A DNA stretch of 64,000 nt, from contig NZ_HG424450.1 of assembly GCF_000336385.2 (NCBI RefSeq), forward strand, positions 1 to 64,000. Direction: 5' to 3'. Made by a program: the position numbers and the translations under genes. Shown piece after piece: positions 16,422 to 21,877 of this stretch (position 1 is its first letter; every line of letters begins with the position of its first letter). Source of the stretch: Lysobacter antibioticus HS124. GTDB lineage: Bacteria; Pseudomonadota; Gammaproteobacteria; Xanthomonadales; Xanthomonadaceae. The notes beneath the pieces were generated by a model that was not told where the DNA came from, ran no database searches, and saw only the letters and a program-made list of their open reading frames with translations.

Positions 16422-17458
16422 CCCGCCCGGCCTACTACAACGAGAACGATCCCTACCTATGCGACTGGCTGCGCAACCTGATCCGGGCCAGGCAGATCCC
16501 GGCCGGCGACGTCGATGACCGGGACATCCGATCTGTTTCCGCCGCCGATGTCCGCGGCTACGCCCAATGCCACTTCTTCGCGGGCATCGGCGGATTCGCC
16601 TACGCCGCCCGGCTCGCCGGCTGGCCGGAGGACGAGCCCCTCTGGACCGGCGGCTTCCCCTGCCAGCCGTTCAGCGTCGCTGGGCGCCAACGCGCGCAGG
16701 CGGATGACCGTCACCTCTGGCCGGAACTGCATCGCCTTATTGCACAAGCGCGACCCGCTCTATTCCTGGGCGAGAACGTTGCTGGCCTCATCCCGTTGGG
16801 GCTCGACGGAGTTCTCGCTGACCTGGAAGGCGAAGGCTACGCCGGCCGGGCGATGGTTGTTCCAGCTTGCGCCGTCAACGCCCCCCATCGACGGGACCGG
16901 GTTTGGATCGTCGGCAAGCGTCTGGCCGACGGCCGTGGGGAACGACGACAACAAGTCGCCTGCGGCGCGCTTGGCGATGAAATCCCGGATGCCGGGCGGG
17001 CCGCGCAAGGCGATCACCAGCTTGCAGGTGGCGGCCAAGGCGGTTTGGCCGACGGCCACGGCGAACGATGCCGAGAAGCGCGGCGACTTTGCGGCCGAGC
17101 GACGCAATGGCCTGCCGGGGGTGGCGAAGGCGGTGTGGAGCACCCCGCGCGCGAGCGACGGGGAGAAGGGCGGGCCGAACCAGGCCTTCGGCAGCGGCAG
17201 CACGCAGCCGCTCCCGGCGCAGGCAGTATGGGCAACACCGACGACGCGGGACCACAAGGATGCATCGAGCGTTGGCAGCGCGCCGGAGAATGGGATGCTT
17301 GGGCGACAGGTCGCACCCTCGCCGGCCGGCGGATACCTGAACCCAGAATTCGTCTTCTGGCTCATGGGATACCCGGAAGAATTCCTCGGCTGCGCGCCGC
17401 CGGCAACGCGATCGTCCCGCAAGTCGCCGCCGAGATCCTGAGAGCACTGCGCCCCTGA
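16418..17458 (+). CDS. DNA cytosine-5 methyltransferase
   Basis: 346 residues. The motifs are in canonical order: I (FFAGIGGFAYAARLAGW, 53-69), IV (GGFPCQPFS, catalytic Cys82), VI (GENVAGL, 118-124), VIII (HRRDRVWIVG) and X (RLRAAGNAIVPQVAAEIL). It methylates cytosine C5. Between VIII and X are four degenerate repeats (LADGRGER, LADGHGER, VEHPARER, MGNTDDAG) in the target-recognition region. A second long reading frame at 16515-17441 overlaps it. Coupled to the upstream methyltransferase. Confidence 0.9.
   Translation: MTRPAYYNENDPYLCDWLRNLIRARQIPAGDVDDRDIRSVSAADVRGYAQCHFFAGIGGFAYAARLAGWPEDEPLWTGGFPCQPFSVAGRQRAQADDRHLWPELHRLIAQARPALFLGENVAGLIPLGLDGVLADLEGEGYAGRAMVVPACAVNAPHRRDRVWIVGKRLADGRGERRQQVACGALGDEIPDAGRAAQGDHQLAGGGQGGLADGHGERCREARRLCGRATQWPAGGGEGGVEHPARERRGEGRAEPGLRQRQHAAAPGAGSMGNTDDAGPQGCIERWQRAGEWDAWATGRTLAGRRIPEPRIRLLAHGIPGRIPRLRAAGNAIVPQVAAEILRALRP
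16515..17441 (+). CDS. Overlapping alternate-frame ORF inside the cytosine methyltransferase
   Basis: A 308-codon frame lies entirely within the methyltransferase gene. Its sequence is not random-looking: STEFSLTWKAKATPAGR, four copies of a W-(P/S/A)-T-(A/P) unit (VWPTAVGND, VWPTATAND, VWSTPRASD, VWATPTTRD), LNPEFVFWLMGYPEEF and a CAPPATRSSRKS end. I recognise this layout from separately annotated phage proteins. Whether it is translated here, or those annotations are themselves shadows of methyltransferase genes, cannot be settled from one sequence. No ribosome site is obvious. Confidence 0.3.
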   Translation: MTGTSDLFPPPMSAATPNATSSRASADSPTPPGSPAGRRTSPSGPAASPASRSASLGANARRRMTVTSGRNCIALLHKRDPLYSWARTLLASSRWGSTEFSLTWKAKATPAGRWLFQLAPSTPPIDGTGFGSSASVWPTAVGNDDNKSPAARLAMKSRMPGGPRKAITSLQVAAKAVWPTATANDAEKRGDFAAERRNGLPGVAKAVWSTPRASDGEKGGPNQAFGSGSTQPLPAQAVWATPTTRDHKDASSVGSAPENGMLGRQVAPSPAGGYLNPEFVFWLMGYPEEFLGCAPPATRSSRKSPPRS

Positions 17459-17489
17459 CGCTGCGCGGCGCGGGGCGACGGCCCAAGCA

Positions 17490-17771
17490 TCAGGCGAGTT
17501 CGAACTGGCCGACGGTCCCGTTGTAGCGCAGTTGGACACCGCCGCGAATCGGCGTGCAGCCAACTACCCAGAAATTCAAGCGGTACAGATCCCGGTAGGC
17601 CAGCGCGTCTCGGGCTTGCGTGTCGGACAGGCCGACTTCGGTCAGGTACTGTGCCAGTTCGGCGTCGCTGCTGCTTTCATCGTTGGACAAGATCTCTTCG
17701 ACCAGCTGAAGGAGCGTGGCCGGCAAGGCGGCGAGATCGTATTCTGACTGGGTTGGCACTGCGTCTTGCAT
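17490..17771 (-). CDS. Cassette-array gene 1, hypothetical
   Basis: 93 residues from ATG 17771, with GGAG 7 bases upstream; an in-frame ATG at 17798 inside the control module would add nine residues (MASQPRRTT). Helical N-terminus (LPATLLQLVEEILSNDE, DAELAQYLTEVGLSDTQARDALAYRD), beta-rich C-terminus. No family recognised. First of six genes with the shared upstream module at 17796-17878. Confidence 0.6.
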   Translation of the reverse strand: MQDAVPTQSEYDLAALPATLLQLVEEILSNDESSSDAELAQYLTEVGLSDTQARDALAYRDLYRLNFWVVGCTPIRGGVQLRYNGTVGQFELA

Positions 17772-17795
17772 GGTGGTTCTCCGTGGCTGGGAGGC

Positions 17796-17878
17796 CATGA
17801 ACGCTTCATCGCGACGGAACATCAAGCGGATTCTCGTGTGATCTGCTGCTGGAATCGCGGCAGACAAGAACGAGACAG
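17796..17878 (-). promoter_or_regulatory. Shared control module, copy A
   Basis: Reading the minus strand: CTGTC (17878-17874), 6 bases, TTGTC (17867-17863); then TTG beginning at 17825; then TGAAGCGTTCATG at 17808-17796, forming the dyad ATGAA-GCG-TTCAT. TTG to TGAAGC is 17 bases, as in the other copies. The second half-repeat ends 55 bases before the dyad. Confidence 0.7.
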
Positions 17879-17905
17879 CGAGCCGGACAGGCGTCCGGCT
17901 CGCTG
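17876..17905 (-). terminator. Hairpin terminator after DUF3489-like gene
   Basis: 13-bp perfect stem CAGCGAGCCGGAC / GTCCGGCTCGCTG (17876-17888 with 17893-17905), loop AGGC. It lies 8 bases beyond the stop of the minus-strand gene at 17913 and overlaps the first CTGTC of control module A. Confidence 0.7.
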
Positions 17906-17912
17906 GGTGGGC

Positions 17913-18518
17913 TTACTCTTCTTCGTCGGCCTGCGGGCCGGTGTTGCCGGCGTCCGCTTGCGGCGCCTTGGTCGCGATGCGGTACACCCGATCGCCCTGG
18001 CCTTCCTTGGTGTTGGTCACGGTGTAGCCCTTCTTCTTAACCGCGCCGGCGAGGAAGCCGCGCACTGAGTGCTGCTGCCAGGCGGTCTTGGTCATGATCT
18101 CGGCGATGGTGGCGCCCTCCGGCCGCATCAGCATGCCGACCACCGTGGCCAACTTCGTGTCGCCGCGCTCGGCACGCTTCGGCCTAGCCGGTGCGGGTGC
18201 GGGCTCGGGCGCGGGAAGTGCATGGTCCGAACTCGGCTCCGTGCCTTCGCCCGCATCGGCCTCCGGCTCGGCACCTGCATTCTGGCTGGCGGTGTCCTCG
18301 CCAGCCGGCTCATTGGCGCCGATTGCCGCGTAGCCGGCGGCGGTGAGGCGGTAGCCGGCATCGTGCGCTTCGACCAGTTCGTTTCGCAGCAGGCCGCGCA
18401 CGACGCTGGTGCGCGCGCCCCCCTGCAAGCTGGCGGGGTAGCGCTCGATGCGGCCTTCGGTGTCGAGGGCCAGTTCGAGAACGCTGCGCTGGTTGGGGGA
18501 CAGTTCGATGGTGCTCAT
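17913..18518 (-). CDS. DUF3489 domain protein
   Basis: 201 residues from ATG 18518 (MSTIELSPNQRS), with AGGAGC at the ribosome site. The N-terminal winged-helix-like part (YRLTAAGYAAIGA) and a Pro/Ala linker lead to the DUF3489 core: KLATVVGMLMRPEGATIAEI, KTAWQQHSVRGFLAGAVKKKGY, GDRVYRIA. DUF3489 proteins are common in phage and integrative-element arms and are probably DNA-binding. Usually this family neighbours DUF2924; here it is 17 kb away. Confidence 0.8.
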   Translation of the reverse strand: MSTIELSPNQRSVLELALDTEGRIERYPASLQGGARTSVVRGLLRNELVEAHDAGYRLTAAGYAAIGANEPAGEDTASQNAGAEPEADAGEGTEPSSDHALPAPEPAPAPARPKRAERGDTKLATVVGMLMRPEGATIAEIMTKTAWQQHSVRGFLAGAVKKKGYTVTNTKEGQGDRVYRIATKAPQADAGNTGPQADEEE

Positions 18519-18718
18519 GGTTGTGCTCCTTGGATAGGGTGATGCAATTCGTATGCGCGGCGGGGACCAACCCATTCGCCGCTGGGGTCCAGCCCGCGAC
18601 GAATCAGTTCGTCGCGAGCCAGTTGATTGAGGTCGAGGGCTCCGCTGGCGGCGACGACTAGCACCGAGCTGTGCACCGCCTTGAGGAACCTGAGTTCAGG
18701 GCTGCTCGGCAAGAACAT
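18515..18718 (-). CDS. Small hypothetical protein
   Basis: 67 residues with LARDELIRRGLDPSGEWVGPRRAYE, a pattern familiar from short phage proteins of unknown role. ATGA overlap into the DUF3489 gene and a 23-base overlap with the upstream gene indicate a three-gene operon (18932 to 17913). Confidence 0.6.
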   Translation of the reverse strand: MFLPSSPELRFLKAVHSSVLVVAASGALDLNQLARDELIRRGLDPSGEWVGPRRAYELHHPIQGAQP

Positions 18719-18932
18719 CGGCGATGGCCTCGCGCATCTGGATCTCGCCGGAGACCAGCCCCAACAAGATGTCCCCGGGCAAGGTTTCCAAAAGCTGCTC
18801 GGCTCGGCGCTCGAGTTCGCGGGCGGCGGCGCCGTACCAGTCCGCGTAGGCGGTCAGCTGCGCCAGCTTCGCGCGGTCAGCCCGCTTCATGCCGCGCAGG
18901 AAATTCTTGAGCTGTTCGGTTTGCACTTTCAT
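18696..18932 (-). CDS. Cassette-array gene 2, hypothetical
   Basis: 78 residues from ATG 18932 (MKVQTEQLKNFLRGM), ribosome site GGAGG. Almost entirely helical, with WYGAAARELERRAEQLLETLP. No family recognised. The shared control module B lies 34 bases upstream of the start. First gene of the operon 18932-17913. Confidence 0.65.
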   Translation of the reverse strand: MKVQTEQLKNFLRGMKRADRAKLAQLTAYADWYGAAARELERRAEQLLETLPGDILLGLVSGEIQMREAIADVLAEQP

Positions 18933-18965
18933 CGCTGGCCTCCGTGGCCGTCGTTGGTGTGGCGA

Positions 18966-19049
18966 CATGAACGCTTCACCCTGCGGAGAAGCCAAGCGGT
19001 CTTCGCGACAAAGAACGCGCGTTCTCCAGCGTGTACAGGTGTCTGACAG
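18966..19049 (-). promoter_or_regulatory. Shared control module, copy B
   Basis: Minus strand: CTGTC (19049-19045), 6 bases, CTGTA (19038-19034); TTG beginning at 18995; TGAAGCGTTCATG at 18978-18966. TTG-to-dyad spacing 17; half-repeat-to-dyad spacing 56. It is divergent from copy C, and the two share a 250-base intergenic region. Confidence 0.7.
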
Positions 19050-19062
19050 GTTCACTCAGAAG

Positions 19063-19127
19063 CTGTCGGCTTCCTGTCTGCGCCGCTACGGATTCGCTTG
19101 GCTTTGCCGCCGAATGAAGCGTTCATG
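19063..19127 (+). promoter_or_regulatory. Shared control module, copy C
   Basis: CTGTC (19063-19067), 6 bases, CTGTC (19074-19078); CTTGGCTT with TTG at 19098; TGAAGCGTTCATG at 19115-19127. TTG-to-dyad spacing 17; repeat-to-dyad spacing 37. Confidence 0.75.
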
Positions 19128-19167
19128 TCGACGCCGCAACGGAGCGGCGAGTGCCAGGAACCTCACC

Positions 19168-19425
19168 ATGAAGATTGAAATTGCACAGACCCACCTGTTT
19201 CGCACCGCTCATGCGCTGCAAGAAGCATGCGCCAACCGCCTCGCGGACATGGCGGTGCAGATGGCCCCGCGCCTTAGCCCCGAGGAGCTGGAGGCGGCCA
19301 AAGCGTTAGCCACCGAGTCCCTGCGCCTTATCCAGGCGTTGTTCGAAGCCAACGATAGGGAGTTCGAACTCAACATCGATGTGAACATGACGGTCGAATA
19401 CCTCAACGGCCTGGCCGACGCCTGA
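19168..19425 (+). CDS. Cassette-array gene 3, hypothetical
   Basis: 85 residues, mostly helical: FRTAHALQEACANRLADM, LSPEELEAAKALATES, EFELNIDVNMTVEYLNGLADA. It aligns end to end with the next gene (19609-19857): F-x-TA-x-AL, LS-x-x-EL-x-AAK-x-L, EFE, LN-x-A. The two are tandem duplicates. Function unknown. Confidence 0.7.
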   Translation: MKIEIAQTHLFRTAHALQEACANRLADMAVQMAPRLSPEELEAAKALATESLRLIQALFEANDREFELNIDVNMTVEYLNGLADA

Positions 19426-19444
19426 GCCAGACGAAGAGCGAAGT

Positions 19445-19469
19445 CCCCAGCGCCTGCCGGGCGCTGGGG
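19445..19469 (+). terminator. Cassette terminator 1
   Basis: CCCCAGCGCC (19445-19454) pairs with GGCGCTGGGG (19460-19469), followed by TTCCCTCTTC. The same stem sequence and tail recur after the next two closed cassettes. Confidence 0.75.
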
Positions 19470-19496
19470 CGTTCCCTCTTCGGTTCTAGGCCGACG

Positions 19497-19569
19497 CTGT
19501 CCCTGTGCTGTCTGCCCGACCATGGACCGCGATATTCACTTGCGATTCCGCTCGAAGGAAGCGCTCATG
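19497..19569 (+). promoter_or_regulatory. Shared control module, copy D
   Basis: CTGTC (19497-19501), 6 bases, CTGTC (19508-19512); TTG at 19540; GGAAGCGCTCATG at 19557-19569, the most diverged dyad copy. Spacings 17 and 45. It begins 27 bases after the preceding terminator. Confidence 0.65.
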
Positions 19570-19608
19570 CCCACGCCGCACCATCGCGGCCAACTTGAGA
19601 GCGAAACC

Positions 19609-19857
19609 ATGTCGAACATGTCTTACTGCCGATTCCAGAACACGGCCATTGCTTTGAGAGATTGCGAACACGCGTTGGAAGAAATGACCGACGGTGACCC
19701 CGAGAAGCTTAGCGGGGACGAGCTGAGCGCGGCGAAGCAACTGGTCGCCAGTTGCGTCAACATCGTCCAGCGACTGGCTGAGCGTGGCGAATTGGAATTT
19801 GAGCCGGACATGGACCTTGCACCGGTACTTAAGGAGCTGAACGACGCCGCTGGCTGA
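19609..19857 (+). CDS. Cassette-array gene 4, hypothetical (paralog of gene 3)
   Basis: 82 residues from ATG 19609 (MSNMSYCRF), tandem paralog of the 19168 gene: FQNTAIALRDCEHALEEM, LSGDELSAAKQLV, LEFEPDMDLAPVLKELNDAAG. An upstream in-frame ATG at 19567 would extend it by 14 residues from within the control module. Function unknown. Confidence 0.7.
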   Translation: MSNMSYCRFQNTAIALRDCEHALEEMTDGDPEKLSGDELSAAKQLVASCVNIVQRLAERGELEFEPDMDLAPVLKELNDAAG

Positions 19858-19871
19858 TTGCGGAGAGCGTC

Positions 19872-19901
19872 AACCCCAGCGCCCGATCGGGCGCTGGGGT
19901 T
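19872..19901 (+). terminator. Cassette terminator 2
   Basis: Perfect 30-base palindrome with 15-base arms (AACCCCAGCGCCCGA and its complement) followed by TTTCCCTCTTC. Same stem family as the terminators at 19445 and 21225. Confidence 0.85.
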
Positions 19902-19927
19902 TTCCCTCTTCTGCCGCGCGCCGCAAG

Positions 19928-20002
19928 CTGTCCGTCGCCTGTCTGCCGGAACCTACTACCTCGCTTTCACGCTTTGAATCGCAGGGGATTGAAGCGTTCA
20001 TG
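19928..20002 (+). promoter_or_regulatory. Shared control module, copy E
   Basis: CTGTC (19928-19932), 6 bases, CTGTC (19939-19943); GCTTTG with TTG at 19974; TGAAGCGTTCATG at 19990-20002. TTG spacing is 16 here instead of 17; repeat-to-dyad 47. Confidence 0.7.
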
Positions 20003-20040
20003 CGATCGCCGCGCTGGGCGGCGATCGAGGAACAGCAACA

Positions 20041-20547
20041 ATGGATTTCGAACGAGATCTCTTCACTCTGCGTGCGTTGGGGAGCCAGATTCGATGGCTG
20101 CTGACCGCGCCGACGGATTTGGAGCCGGTCTGGGAGTACGGCACGTGCTCGGTGGACGGATGTGCCGCCTTGACCCGGTTCTTGGAGCCCTGGACGCGGA
20201 TCGACCGGGCACGGCGTATCGACGGCATCGAACTGCACGCGCGGGTGGCCGTGGTGAACGAGGAAATGGGGCGGTGGAGTTTGCGCGTCCTCAGCGGCGC
20301 CAATCGCCTCAAGCAACGCCCCAAGCGCCGAAACGAAGCGGTCGCCGCCCTCCTTGCGGCCACGGCGCAGCAGATCGAGGACTACCTGGAGTGCCGGTCG
20401 CCGCTGACGCCGCGCCAGTGGGTCGAGAAGGCACTCGTCTCGGTCGAGCGGCTGCACGTGCTGCGATCCCGCGACGCCGACTTCCAGCATGCGATCAGCT
20501 TAGCGGCCGGCGGATTGGAAGAGGCGTTGGGCCAGTTTCCCGAGTAG
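20041..20547 (+). CDS. Cassette-array gene 5, hypothetical
   Basis: 168 residues; helical ends and a beta-rich middle (EPVWEYGTCSVDGCAALTRF, GIELHARVAVVNEEMGRWSL). No known family or catalytic motif. No canonical cassette terminator follows; only a weak hairpin overlapping the next CTGTC repeat. Confidence 0.65.
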   Translation: MDFERDLFTLRALGSQIRWLLTAPTDLEPVWEYGTCSVDGCAALTRFLEPWTRIDRARRIDGIELHARVAVVNEEMGRWSLRVLSGANRLKQRPKRRNEAVAALLAATAQQIEDYLECRSPLTPRQWVEKALVSVERLHVLRSRDADFQHAISLAAGGLEEALGQFPE

Positions 20548-20567
20548 GTAATGGGCGCCCGGCGAAG

Positions 20568-20641
20568 CTGTCGGGCACCTGTCCGTCGTCATCGTGTGCC
20601 GCAAGTTCTGCTTGGCTTCCGCCGCAAATGAAGCGTTCATG
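20568..20641 (+). promoter_or_regulatory. Shared control module, copy F
   Basis: CTGTC (20568-20572), 6 bases, CTGTC (20579-20583); CTTGGCTT with TTG at 20612; TGAAGCGTTCATG at 20629-20641 preceded by A, a full ATGAA/TTCAT dyad. Spacings 17 and 46. It is the closest match to copy C. Confidence 0.75.
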
Positions 20642-20678
20642 CCGCTGCCGCAACGACGCGGTGTGAGAGAAACGAACC

Positions 20679-21209
20679 ATGAACCAGGACGTATTCATCT
20701 CGGACGCTGAGCTTCGAAGCCTCAGCGACTATTTGGAACGGATACTGCGGTCCGGACACACCTTTTCACAACCCGGATCAAAGTTGACGTTGTTCGCCTG
20801 CTATGGCTTGGCCAGCATCTTCGCCGAGCGTACGGATGCGGTTCTAACGCGCCGCCTCGACCCGAAGGACATTGGGCAGCTGGTGGCCGAGTGCCGTAGG
20901 GAGCTGGCGCCAGTGGAGCGCACCATAGATCAGACCGGCAGTTGGTCCGCGAAGCGCTGGGTTCCCAGCGAGCTCTGCGCGGACGAGATGACGTTGCGCT
21001 GGTTGCACGATGAGATCGCGCGCTACATCGAAGGGCTGGAGCCGGAATTCGTAGGATTGCCGGTGCATCAACTCAATCGAGCGGTACAACAGGCCCGGTT
21101 GATGCAGGTGTGGGACGTGGCGGACGCCAAGTACCAGCCCAGCCTCCGCTCGGCCATTCGATATCTGGAGCAAGCCATCACGGCCGCGATGTGCGCGCCA
21201 CGCAACTGA
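20679..21209 (+). CDS. Cassette-array gene 6, hypothetical
   Basis: 176 residues, mostly helical (AELRSLSDYLERILRSG, LDPKDIGQLVAECRRELAPVERTID, SLRSAIRYLEQAITAAM). No family recognised. Last member of the array; the packaging genes begin after its terminator. Confidence 0.65.
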   Translation: MNQDVFISDAELRSLSDYLERILRSGHTFSQPGSKLTLFACYGLASIFAERTDAVLTRRLDPKDIGQLVAECRRELAPVERTIDQTGSWSAKRWVPSELCADEMTLRWLHDEIARYIEGLEPEFVGLPVHQLNRAVQQARLMQVWDVADAKYQPSLRSAIRYLEQAITAAMCAPRN

Positions 21210-21224
21210 TCCCCTGAGAGCGCG

Positions 21225-21254
21225 CACCCCAGCCCCTTGGTGGGGGCTGGGGTG
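21225..21254 (+). terminator. Cassette terminator 3
   Basis: CACCCCAGCCCC (21225-21236) pairs with GGGGCTGGGGTG (21243-21254), followed by TTCCCTCTTCCC. It separates the cassette array from the late operon. Confidence 0.8.
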
Positions 21255-21328
21255 TTCCCTCTTCCCTTCACCCTGATCTGCGCCGATGGCCGGCGGTCGC
21301 GGAGGCCCGAACCTGCGATTGACCGCCT

Positions 21329-21874
21329 GTGGGAATCAGCATCCGCGCCTACGGGCGCCATCGCGGCGTCTCCGACACCGCCGTCCGCAAAGCCATCGCC
21401 ACCGGGCGCATCTCGGCGTTGCCGGACGGCACCATCGATGCGGCCCGCGCCGACGCCGAGTGGGACGCCAACACGGCCAAGGCCGAGCTGGCTGAAGCAC
21501 GGGCCGCGCCCCGCCCCGCGCGGGCGCGCGCGGCGGCGGCCTTTGGCGAGGACTCCCTAGCCGCGCCGGCCGGTGCCCCCGCCAGCAACAGCTACGCACA
21601 GGCGCGGACCGCCAACGAAGTTCTCAAGGCTCAGCACCACAAGCTACGTATCGCGCAGCTGCGCGGCGAACTGATCGATCGCCAGCAGGCCATTGGCCAA
21701 GTCTTCGCCCTGGCGCGCGCCGAGCGCGACGCCTGGTTGAACTGGCCGGCACGCATCAGTTCGATGCTGGCCGCCGAGCTCGGCATCGATCCTCATGCGA
21801 TGCACGTGTCGCTGGAGCGCGAGGTGCGCCAGCACTTGGCCGAACTCGGCGACTTCGTCGCCCGCCTGGAGTGA
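21329..21874 (+). CDS. Terminase small subunit (Nu1-like)
   Basis: 181 residues starting at GTG 21329. The N-terminus is a helix-turn-helix (IRAYGRHRGVSDTAVRKAIATGRI, the DNA-recognition domain) and an Ala-rich middle follows. The C-terminal helices (YAQARTANEVLKAQHHKLRIAQLRGELI, ARAERDAWLNWPARIS) bind the large subunit. It recognises the packaging site. It is followed after 3 bases by the large subunit. Confidence 0.85.
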   Translation: MGISIRAYGRHRGVSDTAVRKAIATGRISALPDGTIDAARADAEWDANTAKAELAEARAAPRPARARAAAAFGEDSLAAPAGAPASNSYAQARTANEVLKAQHHKLRIAQLRGELIDRQQAIGQVFALARAERDAWLNWPARISSMLAAELGIDPHAMHVSLEREVRQHLAELGDFVARLE

Positions 21875-21877
21875 TCG

